A stretch of 64,000 bases of DNA, taken from positions 372,001 through 436,000 of the forward strand of contig NZ_JAKNUT010000003.1 of the NCBI RefSeq assembly GCF_023155855.1, given 5' to 3'. The notes under the pieces are model-generated. The model was not told the origin of the DNA. It saw nothing but the letters and a program-made list of their open reading frames with translations, and searched no databases. Position 1 is the stretch's first letter; the number at the start of each line of letters is the position of its first letter. The position numbers and the translations under genes were made by a program. This DNA comes from Microbacterium aoyamense (GTDB lineage: Bacteria > Actinomycetota > Actinomycetes > Actinomycetales > Microbacteriaceae). Below, piece by piece: positions 17,185-23,531 of the stretch.

Positions 17185-18609
17185 ATGACCACCGAAAGCA
17201 CGACCCCCGCCGAAGCCGGGTACACCCCGGCGCCTGCGGCCTCTGCACCCACCGTCACCGCCGCGATCCGTCACGGCGACCTCGACAAGAAGGGCGGCGT
17301 GCCGCGCCGCAAAACCAACCTCGTCATCCTCGGCGGATCGATGATCGCCGACGGCGGCGAGGGTTCGATGGCGACGACCCTCTTCCCCGTGATCGCCGCC
17401 GCGCTCGGTCTTGCCACCAGTGCCCTGGGCATCCTGGCCGCCGTCGGCCGCGTCGTCGGCGTCGTGGCGGGACCCGCGTGGGTGTTCCTCTCGAAGAAGA
17501 TCGGCCGCAGGTGGGTGCTCGCGATCGCCACCGGGTTCTGGGGCGTCTGGGGAGCGGCCGCGGGTCTCGCGCAGGACTTCACCCAGCTGCTGGTGCTCTA
17601 CGGCGTCATGGCCGCCGGCACCGCGGCCGCCCACGTGCTCGTCCCCGAGGTCATCGGAGACTCGTTCGAAGACAAGAAGCGCGGCCGCGTCGTCGGCTGG
17701 GTCTACGGTGGCACCGCTGCCGTCGGAGCGCTGCTGGCACCGCTCATCGGCAGCCTCGCCAACATCGAGGACGGCTGGCGTTACGGCTTCTTCTTCTTCG
17801 GCGCGCTCAACGTCGTCTTCGGCCTGCTGATCCTCGCGTTCTACAAGGATCCCGGCACCGGCGGCGGCGAAGAGCAGCTCAAGACCTTCTCGAAGGAGGA
17901 GCGCGAGGCTGCCTCGAAGATCACGTGGGCCAAGGTTCGCAAGCTCCTCACCATCCGCAGCTACCTCATCCTCCTGGTCAGCCGCCTGCTCTCCAGCCAC
18001 ATGCTGCTCTCCGTCTTCGGCGTCACGATGCTCGTGCAGGAGTTCGGCTTCGACGTCGCCCTTGCAGCAACCGTGATGGCACCGTTCGGCATCGGCTTCC
18101 TCCTCGGAAACGTCTCGGGCGGTCTGCTCTCGGACTGGCTCAACAAGGTCAGCGTCAATTACGGCCGCATCGCCATGCTCCAGGCCGCGCAGCTGCTGTT
18201 CGCCGTGTTCGCCTTCTTCACCACCCAGGTCGTGTACGGCGGGATCATGCCGTACCTCGTCCTCTTCGGACTGTGCGGTCTGGCCCAGGGCCTCAACCCC
18301 GCCGTGAACCGCCCGCTGGTGATGGCGATCGTGCCGCCCGAGCTGCGCGGTGCCGCATTCGCGATCTTCGTCTCGATCATCGAATCGATCGGCTTCGCGA
18401 TCTACTCCGTGCTCGGCGGGGCGCTGGCGGCGACGATCGGACTCCAGGGAGTGATGCTCTGGATCGTCTGTGGCGTCATGGTCGTCAACGCCGTCTGGCT
18501 CTCGCTGCTCTACCGGCCGTTCAAGAAGGACCGGCTCGCGCTCGAGGCCGACCTCGACGCGCGCCGCGCCCACATCCTCGACGCCGAAGCCCACGGCCAG
18601 GCGATCTGA
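17185..18609 (+). CDS. MFS transporter, probable importer of sulfated glycoside
   Basis: A 474-residue major facilitator with about 12 membrane helices after a 45-residue polar N-terminus. Helix 1 reads LVILGGSMIADGGEGSMATTLFPVIAAALGL, and the helix 2-3 loop is SKKIGRRWVL, a motif-A-like turn. A long cytoplasmic loop (EEQLKTFSKEEREAASKITWAKVRKL, about residues 230-255) joins the two halves. ATG at 17185 has GAAGGAG five bases upstream. It lies between the sulfatase and GH3 genes, and because both enzymes lack signals, import of the intact sulfated substrate is the simplest role. Substrate identity is inference. Confidence 0.88.
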   Translation: MTTESTTPAEAGYTPAPAASAPTVTAAIRHGDLDKKGGVPRRKTNLVILGGSMIADGGEGSMATTLFPVIAAALGLATSALGILAAVGRVVGVVAGPAWVFLSKKIGRRWVLAIATGFWGVWGAAAGLAQDFTQLLVLYGVMAAGTAAAHVLVPEVIGDSFEDKKRGRVVGWVYGGTAAVGALLAPLIGSLANIEDGWRYGFFFFGALNVVFGLLILAFYKDPGTGGGEEQLKTFSKEEREAASKITWAKVRKLLTIRSYLILLVSRLLSSHMLLSVFGVTMLVQEFGFDVALAATVMAPFGIGFLLGNVSGGLLSDWLNKVSVNYGRIAMLQAAQLLFAVFAFFTTQVVYGGIMPYLVLFGLCGLAQGLNPAVNRPLVMAIVPPELRGAAFAIFVSIIESIGFAIYSVLGGALAATIGLQGVMLWIVCGVMVVNAVWLSLLYRPFKKDRLALEADLDARRAHILDAEAHGQAI

Positions 18610-18620
18610 AAGGAATGACC

Positions 18621-20831
18621 ATGACATCCCTGAGCACAGAAGAGGCCGCAAGCCTCGGCTCCGGAGCCAGCTTCTGGACCACCAAGGCGGTCGGCGACAT
18701 CCCCGCGATCTTCGTCACCGACGGCCCCCACGGTCTGCGCAAGCAGACCGGATCGGCGGACCACCTCGGCCTCGCAGGCAGTGTGCCCGCCACCTGCTTC
18801 CCTCCTCTGGCCGGTCTCGGCCAGAGCTGGGATCCCGAGCTGATCCACCGCGTCGGCGAGGCACTCGGCGACGAGTGCCAGGCTGAGAACGTCCACGTGC
18901 TGCTCGGCCCCGGCATCAACATCAAGCGCTCGCCTCTGGGTGGTCGCAACTTCGAGTACCTTTCCGAAGACCCGCACGTGTCCGGTGTGCTCGGCGCGGC
19001 GTGGGTCTCGGGGGTGCAGAGCCGCGGCGTCGGCACATCACTGAAGCACTACGCGCTCAACAACCAGGAACACGACCGCATGCGGGCCACCTCCGACGTC
19101 GATCCGCGACCGCTGCGCGAGGTCTACCTCCGAGGCTTCCGCCGCGTCGTTTCAGAGGCCGACCCGTGGACCATCATGTGCTCGTACAACCGCGTCAACG
19201 GGGTGCAGGTCTCGGAGGACCCCTTCCTGCTGACCCAGGTGCTGCGCGACGAATGGGGATACGAGGGCGTCGTCGTCTCTGACTGGGGGGCTGTGCGCGA
19301 TCGTGTGGCATCGGTCGCGGCAGGCCTCGACCTCACCATGCCCTACGACGGCGGCACTGGAGACGCAGAGGTCGTCGCGGCTGTCGAGTCGGGCGCCCTG
19401 GATCGTGCTCATGTCGAACGTGCAGCGCACCGCGTCGAGGCGCTCGCGCGCAAAGCGACCGCCGCTCAGATCGATGGTGCGACGTACGACGTCAACGAAC
19501 ATCACGCGCTCGCCCGAGAGGCCGCCGCTCGCTCGATCGTGCTGCTGAAGAACGAAGATCGGATGCTTCCGCTGGCACCGGCGGGATCCATCGCGGTCAT
19601 CGGCTCCTTCGCCGAGAAGCCCCGGTATCAGGGCGGCGGAAGCTCGCACGTGAACCCGACTCGCGTCGACGTGCCCCTCGATGAGATCCGGGCCGCCGCA
19701 GGGGACGCATCGGTCACCTTCGCACAGGGATTCACGGTCGACGGCAGCGGTGCGCAGTCGGCCCTGGTCAGCGAGGCGGTGGATGCCGCGGCCGCGGCCG
19801 ATGCGGCGATCGTGTTCCTCGGGCTCGATGCCCGCCAGGAATCGGAGGGCTTCGACCGCGAGCACATCGACCTGCCGGTCGAGCAGATCGAGCTGCTTGT
19901 CGCAGTCGGGTCCGTTCAGCCGAACGTCGTCGTCGTGCTGTCGCACGGCGGGGTGCTCGACCTACGCGACGTCGCCGCCCACGCCCCGGCGATCCTCGAC
20001 GGAAACCTGCTCGGCCAGGCCGGGGGCGGTGCGATCGCGGATGTGCTGTTCGGCGTCGTGTCTCCCTCGGGCAAGCTCACCGAGACGGTGCCGCTGCGCA
20101 TCCAAGACACGCCCGCCTACCTCGACTTCCCGGGTGAGCACCAGCACGTCCGGTACTCGGAGGGCCTGTATGTCGGGTACCGCTGGTACGACGCGCGCGA
20201 CCTCGAGGTCGCGTTCCCGTTCGGCCACGGCCTGTCGTACACGACGTTCGAGTACGGACAGGCCTCTACCCGGGTCGACGCTGACACCGTCGTCGTCGCC
20301 CTCGACGTCATCAACACGGGCCATCGCGCCGGTCGCGAAGTCGTCCAGGCCTATGTCGCCGTGCCTGACTCCGAGCAGGTCCGGGTGCCGCGCGCGCTCG
20401 CGGGCTTCGCAAGCGTCGACCTCCAGCCCGGCGAACGCCGGGAGGTCGAGATCCGCATCGATCGAAGCGACCTCGAGTACTGGGATGTGCGCCTCGACCG
20501 GTTCGTTCTCGAGGGTGGCCGCTACGTCGTATCGGTCGGGTCGTCCAGCCGCGACATCCGCACCCGCGTAGAGGTGGACCTCGCCGGTGACGCCGTGTCG
20601 TTCCCGCTGACCCTCGATTCGACGATGGGGGAGGTCATGGCGAACCCGGTCGCCGCAGCGCTCCTCACCCAGGCGATGTCGATGCCTGACGTGCCCGAGG
20701 GCGATGCGATGGGCACGGACATGGCGCGCATGATGGCCAGCATCCCGATCGAGCGCACGCTGATGTTCGGAGGCGGTGGCACTCGCGAGCAGCTCGAACA
20801 GCTTCTCACCGCCGCAAACGCGAACTCCTGA
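18621..20831 (+). CDS. Glycoside hydrolase family 3 (beta-glucosidase-like), cytoplasmic
   Basis: A 736-residue GH3 enzyme. The N-terminal barrel has FVTDGPHGLR, GPGINIKRSPLGGRNFEYLSEDP and SLKHYALNNQEHDR, and the nucleophile is Asp221 in VVVSDWGAV. The alpha/beta sandwich domain follows (SIVLLKNEDRMLPL), then a fibronectin-III-like domain after FPFGHGLSYTTFEY. There is no signal peptide. A tail of about 75 residues (TLDSTMGEVMANPVAAALL...) resembles the helical extension seen in some cytoplasmic GH3 beta-glucosidases. ATG at 18621 with AAAGGA six bases before is preferred; ATG at 18615 is in frame. It would split the beta-glycosidic bond after or before sulfate removal. A strong terminator follows, closing the operon. 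Confidence 0.92.
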   Translation: MTSLSTEEAASLGSGASFWTTKAVGDIPAIFVTDGPHGLRKQTGSADHLGLAGSVPATCFPPLAGLGQSWDPELIHRVGEALGDECQAENVHVLLGPGINIKRSPLGGRNFEYLSEDPHVSGVLGAAWVSGVQSRGVGTSLKHYALNNQEHDRMRATSDVDPRPLREVYLRGFRRVVSEADPWTIMCSYNRVNGVQVSEDPFLLTQVLRDEWGYEGVVVSDWGAVRDRVASVAAGLDLTMPYDGGTGDAEVVAAVESGALDRAHVERAAHRVEALARKATAAQIDGATYDVNEHHALAREAAARSIVLLKNEDRMLPLAPAGSIAVIGSFAEKPRYQGGGSSHVNPTRVDVPLDEIRAAAGDASVTFAQGFTVDGSGAQSALVSEAVDAAAAADAAIVFLGLDARQESEGFDREHIDLPVEQIELLVAVGSVQPNVVVVLSHGGVLDLRDVAAHAPAILDGNLLGQAGGGAIADVLFGVVSPSGKLTETVPLRIQDTPAYLDFPGEHQHVRYSEGLYVGYRWYDARDLEVAFPFGHGLSYTTFEYGQASTRVDADTVVVALDVINTGHRAGREVVQAYVAVPDSEQVRVPRALAGFASVDLQPGERREVEIRIDRSDLEYWDVRLDRFVLEGGRYVVSVGSSSRDIRTRVEVDLAGDAVSFPLTLDSTMGEVMANPVAAALLTQAMSMPDVPEGDAMGTDMARMMASIPIERTLMFGGGGTREQLEQLLTAANANS

Positions 20832-20838
20832 CAATGGG

Positions 20839-20876
20839 GGTGTGAGGCCGGGCGGCGATCCGCCCGGCCTCACACC
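20839..20876. terminator. Hairpin terminator after GH3 gene
   Basis: A perfect 17-bp stem (GGTGTGAGGCCGGGCGG with its complement) closes a CGAT loop eight bases after the GH3 stop. It is the longest perfect terminator-like stem in the window and should end the padR-sulfatase-MFS-GH3 transcript. Confidence 0.85.
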
Positions 20877-20902
20877 GTCACACCCACGATCGAGAGAAGA
20901 CG

Positions 20903-21325
20903 ATGACCAGCCCGAACGCCACCGACGTTGAGTCCCCGCGACACCGCAGTCCGGACGGCCACCATACGGACCGCCGCTTTCCGCGCGCAGTGTTCCGCCA
21001 CGGCACCGAACCCGATGTCCGCTTCACGCTCGCCAACGAGCGCACCTTCCTCGCGTGGATCCGCACCGCGCTCGCTCTCATCGCCGGCGGCGTCGCGCTC
21101 GAGCTGCTCGGACTCGACCTTCATCCCGGCCTCCGGCTCGCGGCATCCCTCGTGCTGGTGATCGCCGGGATCATCACACCGGCGCTCGCGTGGCTCAATT
21201 GGACCCGCAGCGAGCGCGCCCTCCGGTGTGGCGAGCAGCTCCCGGCTACGCTCCTCGGGCCGTTGCTCGCCGTCGCCGTCACGGTGGCCGGCGTGCTTGT
21301 GCTGCTCGCGATCCTGATCCGATGA
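20903..21325 (+). CDS. DUF202 membrane protein (YidH family), first of a pair
   Basis: A 140-residue protein. After a polar N-terminus comes the DUF202 motif FTLANERTFLAWIRTALALIAGGVAL (about residues 41-66), then two further hydrophobic helices (AASLVLVIAGIITPALAWL and LLGPLLAVAVTVAGVLVLLAIL). Escherichia coli YidH is the type member; function is not established. The stop overlaps the next gene's start (ATGA), so the two DUF202 proteins are co-translated and may form a complex. They sit within the proposed island but after the GH3 terminator, so they belong to another transcript. Confidence 0.85.
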   Translation: MTSPNATDVESPRHRSPDGHHTDRRFPRAVFRHGTEPDVRFTLANERTFLAWIRTALALIAGGVALELLGLDLHPGLRLAASLVLVIAGIITPALAWLNWTRSERALRCGEQLPATLLGPLLAVAVTVAGVLVLLAILIR

Positions 21326-21654
21326 GCGCGCTGTTCGACCCCGGCCTGCAGCCGGAGCGCACCGAACTCGCGTGGCGGCGCACCTGCCTCGCCTTCGCCG
21401 TCGGCTCCCTCGTCGCGCTGCGCCTGCTGCCGGTCGCGCTGGGCAGCGCGTGGTGGGTGCTCGTCGGCGTCGCCGGGCTCGCGGCATCCGGTGTCCTGTG
21501 GCTGTGGGCGCGCCGACGCTACCACGCCGTCAACACCATCCTCGCGCGCGACGGCGACCGGGGGCGGTTGCCGGGGGCCGGCCCTCTCTTCGCGCTCTGC
21601 CTCTTAGCCCTGGTGGCGGGTGTCTTCAGCCTCGCGGTCGTCCTCGGCGCGTGA
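21322..21654 (+). CDS. DUF202 membrane protein, second of a pair
   Basis: A 110-residue protein with the shorter DUF202 form DPGLQPERTELAWRRTCLAFAVGSLVAL at the N-terminus and three helices. In E. coli, yidG and yidH are likewise adjacent DUF202 genes, so this pair follows that arrangement. ATG at 21322 overlaps the preceding stop by four bases. The role is unknown; a small membrane complex with its partner is the reasonable guess. Confidence 0.85.
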   Translation: MSALFDPGLQPERTELAWRRTCLAFAVGSLVALRLLPVALGSAWWVLVGVAGLAASGVLWLWARRRYHAVNTILARDGDRGRLPGAGPLFALCLLALVAGVFSLAVVLGA

Positions 21655-22074
21655 CCCTGGGGATCTTGGGAGGCCGTCGTGATGCGAGATGACTCTTGAG
21701 AGAAAGGCGGGCCCGCTGTTCCACGTGATCTGTCCAAGCCAGGGTGGTCACGACGACGGCCGCCGTGCTGAGGGCGTGTCCACCTCGTGTCCAAGAAGTC
21801 GTGAACGACCAGGCGGGAGGCGCCGCGGTCCGCTGGACGCACTGAGTTCTCTACCCGAGACCGATCATCCCGGGTTGCGTCGTGCGCGACGCCCTGGGGG
21901 ACACTCCTCGCAACCGACGCAGTCATGTCTCCGCGACTGAACAGCACAGGCTGAGAAGAGTCGGCCAACGGGCGACGACCTCGTGCGGGTCGAGGCTGAC
22001 CGGGTCACTGCCGGGATGGCAGGACGCGCGACTCGGTGATTGACCAGGTGGGCCGCTGATCAGAGACTTCACAC
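21655..22074. other. Gene-poor intergenic stretch (420 bases), no feature recognised
   Basis: No frame here has coding character, and I find no tRNA, strong hairpin or promoter pair. Base composition is less GC-rich and codon-position bias is absent compared with neighbours. It could be decayed sequence inside the island. Confidence 0.5.
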
Positions 22075-22716
22075 ATGACCGATGAGCTTCCCCCGCGGAC
22101 GACCAAGGGCGCCCACGAGAAGAAGAAGGCGATCGACGTCGTCACGGTGTTCCTCCTGTCGATCACCGCCGTGCTCACGGCGTGGTGCGGATTCGAGGCA
22201 TCCAAATGGGGTGGCGAGATGTCCATCGCTTTCAGTCAGGCATCCAGTGCGCGCATCCAGGCCGCCGCCGCTGAGGGTGAGGCCCGTGACGCACGACAGT
22301 ACGATCTGTCGATCTACACCCAGTGGGTGCTGGCCGACCTCGACGGCGACACGGAACTCGTCAGCTACATCGAAGAGCGGTTCACCCCCGAGTTCCGCGT
22401 CGCCTTCGACGCATGGAATGCCGGCGGGCGGTCCGATCGCGGTCCGTTCGCCACGGAGGAGTACGTCCCGCCCGGGACGGACGAAGCCGTGGAGTTCACC
22501 GCCCGCGCGGACACCAAGTTCGACGAGGCCCTCGAGAACAACCAGCGGGGTGACAACTACGCGCTGCTGACGGTGCTGTTCGCGCTGGTGCTCTTCCTCA
22601 CGGCTATGGCGCAACGCGAACTCGCGCCCTGGGTACGTCGGGCATTCCTCATCCTCGCCATCGCCGTCGCAGCCGTCGGGATCGCGATCATGCTCACGTT
22701 CCCCATCCGGATCTGA
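22075..22716 (+). CDS. Unknown membrane protein with three predicted helices
   Basis: A 213-residue protein. A short basic start (TKGAHEKKKAIDVVTVFLL) leads into helix 1 (about residues 21-40); then a 120-residue soluble loop rich in Ala, Glu and Asp (IAFSQASSARIQAAAAEGEARDARQYD, probably coiled) faces one side of the membrane; two closely spaced helices (YALLTVLFALVLFLTAMAQ and AFLILAIAVAAVGIAIMLTF) end the chain. The layout resembles DUF4337-like proteins, but I cannot assign it with confidence. ATG at 22075 is the first good start; no strong ribosome site is seen. It is the last gene before the tRNA-side repeat. Confidence 0.75.
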   Translation: MTDELPPRTTKGAHEKKKAIDVVTVFLLSITAVLTAWCGFEASKWGGEMSIAFSQASSARIQAAAAEGEARDARQYDLSIYTQWVLADLDGDTELVSYIEERFTPEFRVAFDAWNAGGRSDRGPFATEEYVPPGTDEAVEFTARADTKFDEALENNQRGDNYALLTVLFALVLFLTAMAQRELAPWVRRAFLILAIAVAAVGIAIMLTFPIRI

Positions 22717-22745
22717 CGGCGCGACCCTCGCCGAGTAACCCGAGG

Positions 22746-22769
22746 GAGTGGACGCGACGGCGGGAGTCG
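22746..22769. repeat. att-like direct repeat: tRNA 3' end (right, intact copy)
   Basis: Exact 24-base partner of 13524-13547 in the same orientation. Bases 22749-22769 are the 3' part of the tRNA-like gene on the minus strand, covering CCA, acceptor strand and the first part of the T-arm, so a recombination here would preserve the tRNA. Confidence 0.7.
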
Positions 22770-22824
22770 AACCCGCAACGCTTCCGGGTATGAGCCGGAG
22801 CCCGGGACCACCCGGATCGCCGCG
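22749..22824 (-). tRNA. tRNA with CAU anticodon (Met-type), noncanonical D-arm
   Basis: Read on the minus strand, 76 bases fold as a tRNA: acceptor CGCGGCG/CGTCGCG (seven pairs, one G-U), encoded CCA end, T-arm GCGGG-TTCGACT-CCCGC, and anticodon arm TCCGG-CTCATAC-CCGGA with anticodon CAU. The D-region is odd: CCGG-GTGGTC-CCGG gives a very short loop, positions 8-9 are AT, and two bases instead of one separate the D- and anticodon stems. The acceptor begins with C1-G72, paired, unlike initiator tRNA with C1-A72, and the anticodon stem lacks the three G-C pairs of initiators. It could be an elongator-like Met, a lysidine-type Ile tRNA, or a divergent tRNA-like gene. Confidence 0.65.
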
Positions 22825-22901
22825 ATGTGAAGCGATGGCACCACGCTAGGCGATCGCGCCGACACCGCTCCAGGGTGTGAACCCCCGTGACCGCATGTGT
22901 C

Positions 22902-23378
22902 TCAGAGCGTCGCGGCGTACTCCCGCAGATGGGACACCACGAACGCGTGATCATCGGCCTGCGGCAGGCCCGAGACGCCCACCGTGCCGACGACTCCGAC
23001 GCCGATGATCGTGATCGGGAAGACGCCGCCGTGCGCGGCGTAGAGCGACGTGTCGAGGCGTCCGTCGGTGTCGAAGTCGCGGCCGGCGGCGCGGAACGCC
23101 AGCCCGACACCGTACGAGGAGCGCCCGTAGCGCCGCGCGACGCGCGCCTTGCGGTCGAGCCAGCCGTCGTTGTCGGCGCTCGAGCCCGGGAGCGCCGCGT
23201 GGAAGACGCGCGCCTCGCCGAGCGCGATGCCGATGACGATCGGCAGTGCCGCGGCCGCTGCGGCCTCGCGCATGCGGGATCCGAGGGCCCAGGCATCCCT
23301 CACGTCGAAGCGCGGAAGTACGACGTCGCGCTCCTCCGCCTCGACGCGGGACAGGGTCTCGAAGACGTCGTCGCTCAT
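22902..23378 (-). CDS. UPF0303 / heme-degrading-domain (HbpS-GlcG-like) protein
   Basis: A 158-residue protein of the UPF0303 group related to HbpS/GlcG. Typical segments are FDVRDAWALGSRMREAA, LPIVIGIALGEARVFHAALPGSSADNDGWLDRKARVARRYGRSSYGVG and the C-terminal HGGVFPITIIGVGVVGTVGVSGLPQADDHAFVVSHLRE. Length is normal. The frame is open upstream to 23546, but ATG at 23378 (MSDDVF) matches the family start. Relatives bind haem or small acids; biological role here is unknown. No operon partner: its 3' end abuts the tRNA gene. Confidence 0.88.
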   Translation of the reverse strand: MSDDVFETLSRVEAEERDVVLPRFDVRDAWALGSRMREAAAAAALPIVIGIALGEARVFHAALPGSSADNDGWLDRKARVARRYGRSSYGVGLAFRAAGRDFDTDGRLDTSLYAAHGGVFPITIIGVGVVGTVGVSGLPQADDHAFVVSHLREYAATL

Positions 23379-23412
23379 GCGTCGAGGGTAGCCGGGGCGG
23401 TGCAGGATGCTC

Positions 23413-23442
23413 GATCTTTCCTCGTAAGCGAGCAAAAAGATC
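23413..23442. promoter_or_regulatory. Nested hairpin upstream of subtilase gene
   Basis: GATCTTT (23413-23419) pairs with AAAGATC (23436-23442), and inside it CTCG (23421-23424) pairs with CGAG (23429-23432). It lies in an unusually AT-rich 150-base gap, 90 bases before the protease start and divergent to the UPF0303 gene. An operator, or a transcript hairpin, is possible. Confidence 0.35.
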
Positions 23443-23531
23443 AACCTGGGAATCGGCTGTTGATTTCCCGTGCAAACCGACATAGCGTGCCCACTTAGGT
23501 CCGTCGAAGAACGTTTGAGCAAAGGTGCGCT

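Larger units (their letters stand above)
13548..22745. mobile_element. Putative 9.2-kb genomic island (sulfated-glycoside module) at a tRNA site
   Basis: The segment is bounded by the 24-bp tRNA-derived direct repeats and lies on the 3' side of the intact tRNA-like gene, as expected for integration at a tRNA end. It holds the formylglycine-generating enzyme, PadR regulator, sulfatase, MFS importer, GH3 enzyme, two DUF202 proteins and an unknown membrane protein. Noncoding edges (13548-13730 and 21655-22074) are AT-richer than surrounding intergenic DNA. No integrase, excisionase or transposase is present, so the element is either a remnant or was moved by an enzyme encoded elsewhere. Coding regions still carry the host's GGATGCC motif, pointing to a related donor. 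Confidence 0.5.

Noticed and set aside
21519..21968. A 149-codon frame on the minus strand over the DUF202/intergenic junction
   Set aside because: Composition is Arg/Ser/Thr-rich without hydrophobic core, it overlaps a real DUF202 gene antisense, and no ribosome site is seen.
13548..22745. Prophage or transposon
   Set aside because: No integrase, transposase, phage structural or replication gene; only the tRNA-derived repeats support mobility.
22749..22824. Initiator tRNA-fMet
   Set aside because: CAU anticodon fits, but C1 pairs with G72 and the anticodon stem lacks the three consecutive G-C pairs of initiators.
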